47,862 nucleotides of DNA from contig CACYVC010000034.1 in the NCBI GenBank assembly GCA_902777835.1, forward strand, positions 1 to 47,862, written 5' to 3'. Positions 35,431 to 43,423 of this stretch are shown in pieces. Both the position numbers and the translations under genes were made by a program. The notes beneath the pieces were generated by a model. The model searched no databases and was not told where the DNA came from. It saw only the letters and a program-made list of their open reading frames with translations. The number at the start of each line of letters is the position of its first letter. Within the stretch, counting starts at the first letter, position 1. The DNA is from an uncultured Bacteroidales bacterium. Its GTDB lineage: Bacteria > Bacteroidota > Bacteroidia > Bacteroidales > Muribaculaceae.

Positions 35431-35628
35431 ATGCCAAAAGTTAAGACTAATTCCGGTGCCAAAAAAAGGTTTACCTTTACCGGAACAGGGAAGATTAAAA
35501 GAAAGCATGCTTACAAGAGTCACATCTTGACAAAGAAGACTAAGAAGCAGAAGAGAAACCTCACCAAGGTGAGCATCGTTGACAAAGCTAACCTCAACTC
35601 AATTCGCGAGTTGCTCGTTAAGAAATAA
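35431..35628 (+). CDS. rpmI: 50S ribosomal protein L35
   Basis: 65 residues from the ATG at 35431; the track of open sequence upstream includes non-coding leader. The family N-terminus [18 protein letters not shown] and the basic central [16 protein letters not shown] identify it. Normal length. It lies between infC and rplT. Confidence 0.96.
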   Translation: MPKVKTNSGAKKRFTFTGTGKIKRKHAYKSHILTKKTKKQKRNLTKVSIVDKANLNSIRELLVKK

Positions 35629-35719
35629 TCAACATCAACACTTTCACGAGTTTCTAAACACTTTTAATCAACAAAGAGATTTTTATCATTTTTATTAACC
35701 GAATGATTAGCACAAAAGA

Positions 35720-35733
35720 GCAGCAATTGCTGC
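35720..35733. repeat. Perfect 14-bp palindrome before rplT
   Basis: GCAGCAATTGCTGC, 28 nt upstream of the rplT ATG. It could form a hairpin in the mRNA; function unknown. Confidence 0.45.
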
Positions 35734-35761
35734 CGCTAACGTTCACAATTCATTTAAAAAA

Positions 35762-36038
35762 ATGCCAAGATCAGTAAATCACGTTGCTTCAAGAGCAAAA
35801 CGTAAAAAGATTCTTAAACTTACAAGAGGTTATTTCGGCGCACGCAAGAACGTCCCGCGCTTTGTGGATTCAGCGTATCAACGCTGCTGCACGCCTGGAG
35901 GACCTTTCTTACTCTAAGTTGATGGGCTTGATTCACAAGGCAGGTATCGAGATCAACCGCAAGGTGCTCGCCGACCTCGCTATGAACAACCCAGAGGCTT
36001 TTAAGGCTATCGTCGAGAAGGCCAAGAACGCTCAGTAA
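35762..36038 (+). pseudogene. rplT: 50S ribosomal protein L20, interrupted by an out-of-frame deletion
   Basis: The ATG at 35762 starts a typical L20 N-terminus ([19 protein letters not shown] through FGARKNV, residues 1-31). At 35855 the frame changes, and the rest of L20 ([20 protein letters not shown] to the TAA at 36036-36038) is read in another frame. Compared with other L20 proteins, the 26 residues between these parts are missing. That equals 78 nt, while one base (C) remains, a 77-nt deletion. Frame 0 stops at 35915-35917 after 51 codons. L20 is needed for 50S assembly, so either this is an assembly error or another copy exists. Confidence 0.88.
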
Positions 36039-36093
36039 TAAAGACATATTACCGTAACGAGCAACAACCGCGAGTAAAACTTACCTCAAAAAG

Positions 36094-36134
36094 ATGGACT
36101 TCCTCTCTCTCACGAGATGAAGTTCATTTTTTTT
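36094..36134 (+). terminator. Terminator of the thrS-rplT operon
   Basis: ATGGACTTC (36094-36102) pairs with GAAGTTCAT (36119-36127) with one mismatch, followed by a run of eight T. Confidence 0.8.
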
Positions 36135-36164
36135 AGGCTTTTTTGAAAAAAAAACGCAACAAAA

Positions 36165-36196
36165 TTTGGAGATTTATGCTTTTGTTGCTAATTTTG
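36165..36196 (+). promoter_or_regulatory. Promoter of the ncRNA downstream of rplT
   Basis: -33 TTTG (36165-36168), a 20-nt spacer and -7 TAATTTTG (36189-36196). A full consensus match directly after the operon terminator. Confidence 0.85.
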
Positions 36197-36202
36197 CAAT
36201 CA

Positions 36203-36446
36203 CAGAGGTCATTGAAATAATGCCGCATCAAAGCTGATTGGGATACTCTTCAAATTTTTCATGAAATGCCGAGAAAAGTATTCTCGTCAATGGCGGGCCT
36301 CATCCACTCGTGGAGTCTTAGCGACCGGAGGATTACAAAGACTTGGATACCCTCAAACCCTGTATTTATCGGAGTTTCATCACATCCCTTTGATGTGGCT
36401 TTATAATAAAAGGATGCTACCGTTTTGGCAGCATCCTTTCTTTTTG
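36203..36446 (+). ncRNA. Structured ncRNA, Bacteroidales-1 (6S-like) RNA candidate
   Basis: An independent transcription unit of about 244 nt with its own promoter and terminator and no credible ORF. GCCGCATCAAAG (36222-36233) can pair over 12 bp with CTTTGATGTGGC (36388-36399), one G-U pair, giving a long closing stem around an interior of about 150 nt. The terminator is AAAGGATGCT/AGCATCCTTT (36409-36418, 36430-36439) plus a T-run. The Bacteroidales-1 RNA is described as usually lying downstream of the L20 gene and has been compared with 6S RNA; position and shape agree. Identity rests on this, not on a covariance search. The 65-codon frame inside is a shadow. Confidence 0.75.
36409..36446 (+). 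terminator. Terminator of the ncRNA
   Basis: AAAGGATGCT and AGCATCCTTT form a 10-bp stem followed by CTTTTTG; its opposite strand may also serve the minus-strand gene ending at 36461. Confidence 0.88.
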
Positions 36447-36460
36447 TTGTGCATTTAGTT

Positions 36461-37156
36461 CTATTTAAGCCTTATGTTGTAGCCTAGCGTCACCATTATC
36501 GACATCGAAGATGAACCCTGAAAAGGGTCGCTCTTGCGGTTGCTGAACACATCGTTCAGGCCATAGTAGAATCGCCCCTCGAGGTTTATGGCATGCTTGG
36601 GAGTGACATTGACCTCCACACCAAGTCCAGCTGAGATACCGTAGTCAAAGCGCCGTTCTACCGGTTCGGTGAATTGCTCAAGCTTGCGGTAAGAGTTAGC
36701 AAGCTCTTCAATATCAACTGCATGCTTGTAGTCGAAGTTGCTCGATGTTTTCTCCCCTATCATAATGCCAATCTCGGGACCAGCGTTGAAGAAGAAGCGC
36801 ACCTTGTCACTGCCAAAAAAGATGTGGGTGAGCAACGGCACTTGCAAGTAGGTGAACTGACGACTAAAACTATAACCATCAAGAGGCTTGAAGTCCTCTT
36901 TCCATCCACGCTGCTCAAGGTTGATCTCTCCGATTAATCCGAAATGATTCTCCTCTATATACCTTACACTAGCGCCAATCACCATTCCTCCAACCATCTT
37001 TTGCGGTACTGACGACTGGAAATTGATTCTCGACAGACTCATTCCACCCTTAGCGCCCACGCTGATGTTGTGATTGCTGAAGTCGAGCGCATGAGCCACA
37101 CCACTCATCATAAGCAGCGTCAAGAGGATAGTGTATGTGAGAAATCGATTAGTCAT
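36461..37156 (-). CDS. Outer-membrane beta-barrel protein, PorT-like
   Basis: 231 residues. Signal peptide about 1-23. The mature part is a series of amphipathic strands typical of the 8- to 10-stranded outer-membrane barrel family (GAKGGMSLSRINF, YLQVPLLTHIFF, FFFNAGPEIGIMIG, MVTLGYNIRLK at the end), most like PorT-type proteins. PorT itself belongs to type IX secretion, but many family members do other things, so no role is claimed. The start overlaps the upstream LysM gene by eight bases; the two are cotranscribed. Confidence 0.85.
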   Translation of the reverse strand: MTNRFLTYTILLTLLMMSGVAHALDFSNHNISVGAKGGMSLSRINFQSSVPQKMVGGMVIGASVRYIEENHFGLIGEINLEQRGWKEDFKPLDGYSFSRQFTYLQVPLLTHIFFGSDKVRFFFNAGPEIGIMIGEKTSSNFDYKHAVDIEELANSYRKLEQFTEPVERRFDYGISAGLGVEVNVTPKHAINLEGRFYYGLNDVFSNRKSDPFQGSSSMSIMVTLGYNIRLK

Positions 37157-39125
37157 TCAAGTCGGTAATCTTGATTTCTTTGCTGGGAGTGAGATTGATG
37201 ATGCGCACCGACTTGTTGATGTAACCTGTCCAGTTGTTAGCACGCTCAAAGAAGAAGTTAGTCTGCACACCTTCGTATGCCGATGCCTTGTCACCAGGGG
37301 TAATGTTGTTTGCATAGGCGTTTACCAAGAACATACCCACATCAAAACCAAAGACGCTCATGTTTGGAGCACTGTTTGCGGGCTTTGTGCCATAGCGCTT
37401 AACATACTTGTTGTTCAACGTCTTCGCCTGAGCATTGTCGGGCAAGTAGAAGCGTGAATAAATGTGAGTGTCCATAGCCATGAACTCGTCTTTGTGCTTC
37501 TTAAGATACATAGTGTACTCAGGATGTCCCAACAGTTCAAGACGACAATCGACACGCAATGCCTTTGCTTCGATGATGCCAGTTGCATACTTGTTGATGA
37601 AAGACTCTTTACCATTGGCTGGAATAAAGAGATATTTCGTTGCTGGGTCAAGATACCTAGAGAGAGATTTGCCTGTGAGGTCGCTCACGATGGTGAGTGT
37701 CTTGTGAGGATGCTTGCTCACATTGGCATATTTCTTTATCTCTTCATAGATGTCCTTTGAAGCCTCTGATGGGTCATCGAGGAACACAAGCTCATAATCC
37801 TGATATTTTGTCCTCAGCATCTCAATTATCGAGGCATTGAGGTATGGCGATGGAATATGCACCTGCATTGAGCGCTGGTTGCTGATGTAGTCCTCGCTTT
37901 GAGCGACAAAGCAGTTGAGGATATCAATATTATGCTTCTGGCCGTAAGCAAGAATTCGATTCAGCTGATCAGCCTCCGATGGAGCAATAATGATGTCACT
38001 CTTCTTGAGAGCATCAAGCGAGAGAATGCTATCGGTAATCCCTGCACTCAACTTGGTGTCATATACATTAATGTTGAGTGGCTTAGTAAGCTTGCCACCC
38101 ACACTGTCGAGCGCCATCACAAAACCGTTGAAGAATTCATCATAGTCGCGAGCATTTTTGTTCTTGTTGGCCATATCGGTCTGGAATGGCAGGATGATGC
38201 TAATGTTCACACTATTGTCTTTATTGGGCAAATGAACGTCGTTGTAAACCTCGTCAAACTTGTCCTTATAAGTGTTTTCGAGCTGCTCCTCGGTCATTGT
38301 CGAGGTGTTGACCACCTGTTTGTCAATAGCATCTCGCGGAATGTAGATAGTTTTACCTTTTTTGAGTTTCGACATCTCAGGGTTTGCGTCTTTAAGAACT
38401 TTCACGCTGATGCCATTAGCTGCAGCCACACTCTCATAGGTATCACCAGCAGTAACCACATAAGGTATAAACTGCTTAATATCCTTCTGAACGATAATGT
38501 CTTTAGTAGTGTTGGGCTGTATCATCAGCACTTCATCTATCTGAAGATTAGTGCTTGCAATGCCAGGATTTAGTTCTATAAGCTTCTCGATAGTGGTGTT
38601 ATAGCTCTTGGCAATGCCATAGAGAGTCTCACCGCTCTTGATAGTGTGATAAACAAACTTTCCAGACGCTCCTGTTGCTGGTTTGACAGGAATTATGAGC
38701 TGTTCACCCACATTTAGACCACTGGCCAGCGAAGGGTTGGCGGCGAGGAGTTCGCTTTCAGTGACGCCGTAGGTTCTTGATATGCCATAAACGCTCTCGC
38801 CGCTCTTCACTGTGTGAGTCACCACATCGTTGGCAGCAATCTTAGTGCTGCTCGATGCTTGCTTGGTGTCTTTGTTAAACTCACTAACTGGCAAGAAAAG
38901 CAACTGCTTCTTAGCAACACCATTGCGAGCCGATGGGTTATATTTCAAGATGATGTCTTTATTCACACCAATCTTTTTAGCAATATCGTGCACCGTCTCA
39001 TTCTTCTTCACCTCATAATAATAATAGGTCTCATTACCAAGCCTCTTGGTAGGTAAATTCAATTTAGCGCTCAGGGTGCAGGTTGCTGCAACAAGCAATA
39101 TGGCTAAAGCTATAATTTTCTTCAT
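37149..39125 (-). CDS. LysM-repeat protein with periplasmic-binding-like domain
   Basis: 658 residues. Signal peptide about 1-20. Four LysM domains at about 33-78, 108-150, 159-205 and 218-262 (motifs such as KNETVHDIAKKIGV, SGESVYGISRTYGV, SGETLYGIAKSYNT, AGDTYESVAAANGI) bind peptidoglycan. The rest (about 305-650) has the alternating strand and helix pattern of a type-1 periplasmic binding protein (ISIILPFQTDMAN, IIIAPSEADQLNRILAYGQ). Probably tethered to the cell wall. The downstream beta-barrel gene overlaps it, suggesting an envelope complex. Confidence 0.9.
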   Translation of the reverse strand: MKKIIALAILLVAATCTLSAKLNLPTKRLGNETYYYYEVKKNETVHDIAKKIGVNKDIILKYNPSARNGVAKKQLLFLPVSEFNKDTKQASSSTKIAANDVVTHTVKSGESVYGISRTYGVTESELLAANPSLASGLNVGEQLIIPVKPATGASGKFVYHTIKSGETLYGIAKSYNTTIEKLIELNPGIASTNLQIDEVLMIQPNTTKDIIVQKDIKQFIPYVVTAGDTYESVAAANGISVKVLKDANPEMSKLKKGKTIYIPRDAIDKQVVNTSTMTEEQLENTYKDKFDEVYNDVHLPNKDNSVNISIILPFQTDMANKNKNARDYDEFFNGFVMALDSVGGKLTKPLNINVYDTKLSAGITDSILSLDALKKSDIIIAPSEADQLNRILAYGQKHNIDILNCFVAQSEDYISNQRSMQVHIPSPYLNASIIEMLRTKYQDYELVFLDDPSEASKDIYEEIKKYANVSKHPHKTLTIVSDLTGKSLSRYLDPATKYLFIPANGKESFINKYATGIIEAKALRVDCRLELLGHPEYTMYLKKHKDEFMAMDTHIYSRFYLPDNAQAKTLNNKYVKRYGTKPANSAPNMSVFGFDVGMFLVNAYANNITPGDKASAYEGVQTNFFFERANNWTGYINKSVRIINLTPSKEIKITDLND

Positions 39126-39199
39126 AATTATCGTTCTTTCTTGTTTACAATCACGTTAATTACATTGCATGGTCTTTGGGCCAAAAGCAAATTTATGTG

Positions 39200-39230
39200 C
39201 AAAGATAGTGTAAGTTGGGTGAAATACAAA
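39200..39230 (-). promoter_or_regulatory. Promoter of the LysM / beta-barrel operon
   Basis: Minus-strand TTTG (39227-39230), a 19-nt spacer and TATCTTTG (39200-39207). Confidence 0.78.
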
Positions 39231-39253
39231 ATCAAAAACAAAGTTTTTGTTTT

Positions 39254-39916
39254 TTACCATGCAATCGGGGTTTGGCCATGCTTACGCAAGTAATCGTTGG
39301 CAAGCGTGAAGTGATGATTGCCAAAGAAACCACGATAGGCGCTCAAGGGCGATGGATGCGGTGAGGTCAAAACAAGATGACGAGTGCGGTCTATGATACT
39401 ACCCTTGCGTATGGCATAGCTACCCCAAAGAATGAAGACTAAATGCTCACGATGGGCAGCAAGGTGGGCTATCACCTCATCGGTGAAGAGTTCCCAGCCA
39501 CGATTCTGGTGCGAGCCAGCACGATGAGCCTGAACAGTGAGTGTGGAGTTGAGCAGCAACACACCCTGACGAGCCCAGCGGCTGAGGTCGCCACTGGCAG
39601 GGATGGGTGCTCCTGTATCATCATGTATCTCCTTGAAGATGTTTTGCAGCGACGGTGGGAACGGCACGCCATCATTGACCGAGAAGCACAACCCATTGGC
39701 CTGACCATCATCATGATATGGATCTTGACCAAGTATAACAACCTTAACATCATTAAATGGTGTGGCGTCAAAAGCGGCAAATATCTGCCGTCCAGGCGGA
39801 AACACCCTACTAGTGCGATACTGCTCACGCACAAACTCCGTGAGTCTCACAAAATAGTCCTTCTCCCATACGTCGGCAAGCTCTGTGCGCCAACTCTCCT
39901 CAATTCTTACTGTCAT
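39254..39916 (-). CDS. ung: Uracil-DNA glycosylase
   Basis: 220 residues, normal family-1 UDG length. It removes uracil from DNA to start base excision repair. The catalytic water-activating motif GQDPYHDD has the catalytic Asp at residue 65, and the HPSPLSAYRGFFG motif near 190 carries the His that stabilises the product. Start ATG at 39916, preceded by TATCTTTG at 39967-39974. Confidence 0.97.
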   Translation of the reverse strand: MTVRIEESWRTELADVWEKDYFVRLTEFVREQYRTSRVFPPGRQIFAAFDATPFNDVKVVILGQDPYHDDGQANGLCFSVNDGVPFPPSLQNIFKEIHDDTGAPIPASGDLSRWARQGVLLLNSTLTVQAHRAGSHQNRGWELFTDEVIAHLAAHREHLVFILWGSYAIRKGSIIDRTRHLVLTSPHPSPLSAYRGFFGNHHFTLANDYLRKHGQTPIAW

Positions 39917-39962
39917 ATTTCATTTTTAATGCGTGGCAATTTAAAAATTACCACTATTCATT

Positions 39963-39994
39963 TTTGCAAAGATACAAATAATTGAGTACTTTTG
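39963..39994 (+). promoter_or_regulatory. tRNA-Arg promoter overlapping the ung promoter
   Basis: Plus strand: -33 TTTG (39963-39966), a 20-nt spacer and -7 TACTTTTG (39987-39994). Minus strand: TATCTTTG (39967-39974) directed to ung. The two -7/-33 elements interleave. Confidence 0.78.
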
Positions 39995-40024
39995 CACCGC
40001 ATTTTGCAAAATAAATGTCACTCC

Positions 40025-40096
40025 GGGCCCATAGTTCAATGGATAGAATAAAGGATTCCGGTTCCTTCGATTGGGGTTCGACTCCCCATGGGCCTA
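40025..40096 (+). tRNA. tRNA-Arg (anticodon CCG)
   Basis: 72 nt. The acceptor stem is GGGCCCA with TGGGCCT (G1-U72 wobble), anticodon arm AAGGA/TCCTT around the loop TTCCGGT (anticodon CCG for codon CGG), and T arm TGGGG/CCCCA with loop TTCGACT. CCA is not encoded. A promoter lies 30 nt upstream, a heptad array and a terminator downstream. Confidence 0.95.
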
Positions 40097-40103
40097 CTTT
40101 ATT

Positions 40104-40138
40104 AATGCATATTACACAATTCGCAATGCATAATTTTT
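40104..40138. repeat. Heptad array F (AATNNNN)
   Basis: AATGCAT, ATTACAC, AATTCGC, AATGCAT, AATTTTT in 7-bp register between the tRNA-Arg 3' end and its terminator. On the opposite strand it belongs to the GCATTRT family of arrays A and B. Confidence 0.6.
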
Positions 40139-40151
40139 ATACAGAATGCAA

Positions 40152-40187
40152 AAAAGTCTTGAAACCCGCTTGGGTCTCAAGACTTTT
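40152..40187. terminator. Bidirectional terminator
   Basis: AAAAGTCTTGA (40152-40162) pairs with TCAAGACTTTT (40177-40187); an inner ACCC/GGGT pair extends it past a mismatch. It serves tRNA-Arg and the convergent DUF4836 gene. Confidence 0.87.
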
Positions 40188-40210
40188 CTGTAAGTATCTT
40201 TAGATAACTA

Positions 40211-41758
40211 TTACTTCATGCTGAAAGTAATATAGTTAACCTTGCTGAGAATCTCATCAAAGGCATTAAACACTTTCTTAACCTCCTTATCCATAGCTGC
40301 AGTGTAATCTTTAACTTTGCCTAAACTGAAGAAGTACATAAACTTTCTAGATGTAGCAAACGAAACAAGCTCTGAGGGCACTGGCTTGTCGGCTTTCTTA
40401 AAGACTGATGGAATCAAAGACTCGTTGCTAGTGAAATACAGAGCGCCATTCTTGTTGCCAAACCAGAACTTTGAGCCATTTTCATCAACACCGCAATATC
40501 CGTCGGCAGTTTTTTCTATTGTGAACGTTGAAGAACTGTCAAATTCAGAGTCAAAGCCGTAGTTTTCGTAATCGTCAACAGCAGCGTCATCTATTTCCTC
40601 GTCGTCAAATTGGGTGGGCTCATAAGAGAGAGTTTCTTCATCGTTAGCAAAATCTGGAGCACCGGCAAAACTTGGAGAGCTAAACTCCTCCTGAAGAGAA
40701 TTAAACAGCTCAGCAATCTTGTCGGCAGTATTACCCTTGCTTTCAATAGCAATCATCAAATCCATTGGAGCAACAAAATATCCAGCAAAATTACCCTTCA
40801 TATCACCAAGAAGCCCAAGGAACTTATTATATAAATCCTTAAATTCTGGTGGAAGCTCGTCAAGCAATTTTACTTCATTTAGCGATTTGTCAATTTGTTT
40901 TGAAAGCTTAGCTCCATCAATATTGGCAACAAGACCACCAATTGCATCATCAGGAACAGTCTCAATTGCTTTCTCATCTATTTCATTGAGCGTTGCCAGC
41001 GATTCTTCAATCTTTTTCTGGACTTTTTCATCTTCTGATTCGGCCCAATAAGAAAAGTCGCAAATGCCGTCGCTGCAATTTCCGTCAAGGCCCACAATCA
41101 TCTTCCTCATGTCATCAAGGCTCTCTTTCATTTGAGGAGCTTGTCGCTCAAGCATTTTGACAATGTCTTCAGAGATAATTGACAAGTCGGCATAGAGGCA
41201 AGCAAACGAGTTAGCATCTTGAACCTTATCAAACAACTTGTTGTCGCCAAGATCACCATCATACTCCTTGCCCATAATTTTCTTTATGTCCTTTTTGGCA
41301 TCACCACTGCTGCACACAATCATCACTAAGGCGTCACCATTAAGGCCAATACCTGTATTGCCTTCAGCAAAATATTCAAAGCCATCACCTTCTTTGTCTA
41401 TTTCAATTTCTACATTGTCGGCAAACCAGTCTTTTACCTTGTTTTTGTCATCAACTTTAGCTACAGCGCCAAAAGTGTAATTTGTACCTTTTCCGCGGCC
41501 AAAGATGTAGATTGGATCCTTGACATCAAGGCCCATTTCTTTAATTTTCTCAACATCTTTACCGAGGTACTCTTCCATGTCTTCCATCAATTTATTCCTA
41601 TCAGCGCCAGTCTGATCAAAAAACTCTTTGATGTCGATTTTTCCTACAACCTTACTGTCGGCAGGAATATATTCCTTGTGTTTCTGACCGCATGACGAGA
41701 ACATCACAACAGCAACAAGAAATGCCAACACAAACGATAATCTCTTGATTTTTCTCAT
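40211..41758 (-). CDS. DUF4836-family lipoprotein
   Basis: 515 residues. Lipobox FSSC (Cys23). The DUF4836 family is a Bacteroidetes group of large exported lipoproteins with a characteristic start, here YIPADSKVVGKIDIKEFFD, followed by repeated KVDDKNKVKDWFADNVEI-like units. An acidic stretch occupies about 375-405 (many Asp and Glu). No known catalytic motif. Role in the envelope unknown. Confidence 0.85.
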   Translation of the reverse strand: MRKIKRLSFVLAFLVAVVMFSSCGQKHKEYIPADSKVVGKIDIKEFFDQTGADRNKLMEDMEEYLGKDVEKIKEMGLDVKDPIYIFGRGKGTNYTFGAVAKVDDKNKVKDWFADNVEIEIDKEGDGFEYFAEGNTGIGLNGDALVMIVCSSGDAKKDIKKIMGKEYDGDLGDNKLFDKVQDANSFACLYADLSIISEDIVKMLERQAPQMKESLDDMRKMIVGLDGNCSDGICDFSYWAESEDEKVQKKIEESLATLNEIDEKAIETVPDDAIGGLVANIDGAKLSKQIDKSLNEVKLLDELPPEFKDLYNKFLGLLGDMKGNFAGYFVAPMDLMIAIESKGNTADKIAELFNSLQEEFSSPSFAGAPDFANDEETLSYEPTQFDDEEIDDAAVDDYENYGFDSEFDSSSTFTIEKTADGYCGVDENGSKFWFGNKNGALYFTSNESLIPSVFKKADKPVPSELVSFATSRKFMYFFSLGKVKDYTAAMDKEVKKVFNAFDEILSKVNYITFSMK

Positions 41759-41797
41759 TGTAAAATAATATTTTAGTTTGTAATTATTTTTTCGCTA

Positions 41798-41827
41798 CAA
41801 AAGTAATCAAAACAACTTTAACAACAA
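41798..41827 (-). promoter_or_regulatory. Promoter of the DUF4836 gene
   Basis: Minus-strand TTG (41825-41827), a 19-nt spacer and TACTTTTG (41798-41805). Confidence 0.7.
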
Positions 41828-41853
41828 TAAAAAATGACAAAAAAATTGCGTTT

Positions 41854-42564
41854 TCACATTTTCAAGTAAAAATCTTGTGTAAGGGCAATATATTGTTGTG
41901 AATAAGATGCATCGGCGAGCTTAATAGTGATTTGCTCCTCAACAGTCTCAACAGGCGATTTCACAAGTTCCCACAGCAGGCGCTTAGGGGTAGAGCCCTC
42001 TACTGGCACCACCCTAGCGAGCCTTTTAATCGACATCGTGACTTTCACCACGCTAGTCCTGATGTGGAGTTCTTGCTCTACAGGCGAGATAAAAGCTAGA
42101 CGGCCGTCATCGGCTAGCAGCGACTTTGACTTAGCAATGAGTTGTTCCATAGTGAGCGACACAGAATGGCGGGCAAGGTTTCGGCTTCGGTCAGGAGCCA
42201 TCACGTTCTCGGTAAAAAAAGGTGGATTAGATACAATCAAGTCAAACGGTTTTTGAGCAGCATAGTCATTAAAATCGGCAACTATGGCCTCTACTCTACT
42301 GCTCCAAGGCGAACTAGCAATATTCTCTTTAGCCTCGAGGATGGCATTCTGGTCAATATCTATTGCTTTGATAGCTGCATCACGGGAGCGTTGGGCCACC
42401 ATCAGCGCGATAAGTCCGCACCCTGTACCCACGTCAAGCACCCGCTTGGCACTAGCCACATCGCACCATGCGCCCAGCAGCACTCCATCGGTGCCAACCT
42501 TCATCGCCGTCTTATCGTTTAATAAATTGAACTGCTTAAATCTAAATACTTTTTCCCTTGCCAT
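41854..42564 (-). CDS. trmN6: tRNA1(Val) (adenine(37)-N6)-methyltransferase
   Basis: 236 residues. Class I SAM methyltransferase: SAM-binding DVGTGCGLIALM (residues about 40-51), then the N6-adenine motif SNPPFFTEN (NPPF). Family members of this size methylate A37 of tRNA-Val. The gene is divergent from a small secreted-protein gene, with back-to-back -7 boxes between them. Confidence 0.9.
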   Translation of the reverse strand: MAREKVFRFKQFNLLNDKTAMKVGTDGVLLGAWCDVASAKRVLDVGTGCGLIALMVAQRSRDAAIKAIDIDQNAILEAKENIASSPWSSRVEAIVADFNDYAAQKPFDLIVSNPPFFTENVMAPDRSRNLARHSVSLTMEQLIAKSKSLLADDGRLAFISPVEQELHIRTSVVKVTMSIKRLARVVPVEGSTPKRLLWELVKSPVETVEEQITIKLADASYSQQYIALTQDFYLKM

Positions 42565-42566
42565 TC

Positions 42567-42605
42567 TTGCAAAAACTCAATAAATTGATTACATTTGCAA
42601 AGTTA
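42567..42605. promoter_or_regulatory. Face-to-face divergent promoters (trmN6 / secreted protein)
   Basis: TACATTTG (42590-42597) reads rightward with a -33 TTG at 42567-42569 (20-nt spacer). Directly after it, CAAAGTTA (42598-42605) is the minus-strand -7 TAACTTTG for trmN6. Together they make a 16-nt palindrome-like element of the form TAnnTTTGCAAAnnTA. Confidence 0.7.
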
Positions 42606-42625
42606 ATATTAAAATTCAAATCATT

Positions 42626-43204
42626 ATGAAGAAATTAAGCATTGTTTTATTATTATTGACTGCCACCCTACTCTCGGCAAACGCACAAAAGGCTACCGTT
42701 CCTACCACCAACGAAATATTCAAGGTTATAACTTACCGTTACATAACTCTCAAGAATGAGGCACGCGACGCCAAGGCTGTAGAAAAATACTACACTCCAA
42801 TTTTCAAGAGATATGGATACATCCACGAGTTGCCTGGTGACGGTTACGGAGGGCCCTGCAGCATTATCGATGGTTTCTACAAGGGTGGATACATCAACAA
42901 GAAGAAATTCAACATGTTTGTTCCAAGCAAGAAGAAAACCGCAAGTGTGATCTTCATGTCGGCATGCAATGATGGAGAGGACAGTGATTATGGTTATCTC
43001 CAATTAACCCTGACTGTCTATGACAAAGCACTTGCCAATAAAATCCTTGCAAACATCAAAGCCTCAGGATTCAAGAAGTTTGAATACGACAATCCCGACG
43101 AAGCTGCAGGAGTAGAGCTCTATTACAACGGCAACAAGCAAGTGAGAAGCGACTACAACGAAGAAGAAAAAGCCTACAACTTCTACTACTCCATCGCAGA
43201 ATGA
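42626..43204 (+). CDS. Small secreted protein of unknown function
   Basis: 192 residues. Signal peptide 1-20 (MKKLSIVLLLLTATLLSANA). The mature domain has alternating helices and strands: NEIFKVITYRYITLKNEARD, then KRYGYIHELPGDGYGG, and a basic KKKFNMFVPSKKKTA strand pair. No family recognised. A strong promoter precedes it and a terminator follows. Confidence 0.83.
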   Translation: MKKLSIVLLLLTATLLSANAQKATVPTTNEIFKVITYRYITLKNEARDAKAVEKYYTPIFKRYGYIHELPGDGYGGPCSIIDGFYKGGYINKKKFNMFVPSKKKTASVIFMSACNDGEDSDYGYLQLTLTVYDKALANKILANIKASGFKKFEYDNPDEAAGVELYYNGNKQVRSDYNEEEKAYNFYYSIAE

Positions 43205-43230
43205 TGCGAAAAGAACAATTGGAAACAAAA

Positions 43231-43261
43231 AAATCGGGTGAGATATCTTCTCATCCGATTT
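43231..43261. terminator. Bidirectional terminator
   Basis: AAATCGGGTGAGA (43231-43243) pairs with TCTCATCCGATTT (43249-43261) with one G-T pair. It sits between the secreted-protein gene and tRNA-Ser. Confidence 0.85.
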
Positions 43262-43265
43262 CTTG

Positions 43266-43352
43266 CGGAAAGACAGGGATTCGAACCCTGGAACCCCGAA
43301 AGGGGTTAACGGTTTTCGAGACCGCCCCGTTCGACCACTCCGGCATCTTTCC
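43266..43352 (-). tRNA. tRNA-Ser (anticodon CGA)
   Basis: 87 nt on the minus strand. Acceptor GGAAAGA/TCTTTCC, anticodon loop CTCGAAA (anticodon CGA for codon UCG), a long class II variable arm with the stem AACCCC/GGGGTT, T loop TTCGAAT, discriminator G. CCA is not encoded. Confidence 0.95.
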
Positions 43353-43373
43353 AATGGTCGTTTTTTGCGGGTG

Positions 43374-43406
43374 CAAAGTTAGCACTTTTTTCTTAAACCG
43401 CGCAAA
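43374..43406 (-). promoter_or_regulatory. tRNA-Ser promoter
   Basis: Minus-strand TTTG (43403-43406), a 21-nt spacer and TAACTTTG (43374-43381), 22 nt before the tRNA 5' end. Confidence 0.78.
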
Positions 43407-43423
43407 CTTTATCGTAAAAATCT

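Noticed and set aside
36261-36458. 65-codon frame inside the ncRNA
   Set aside because: It spans the closing stem and terminator of a structured RNA and has no protein similarity I recognise.
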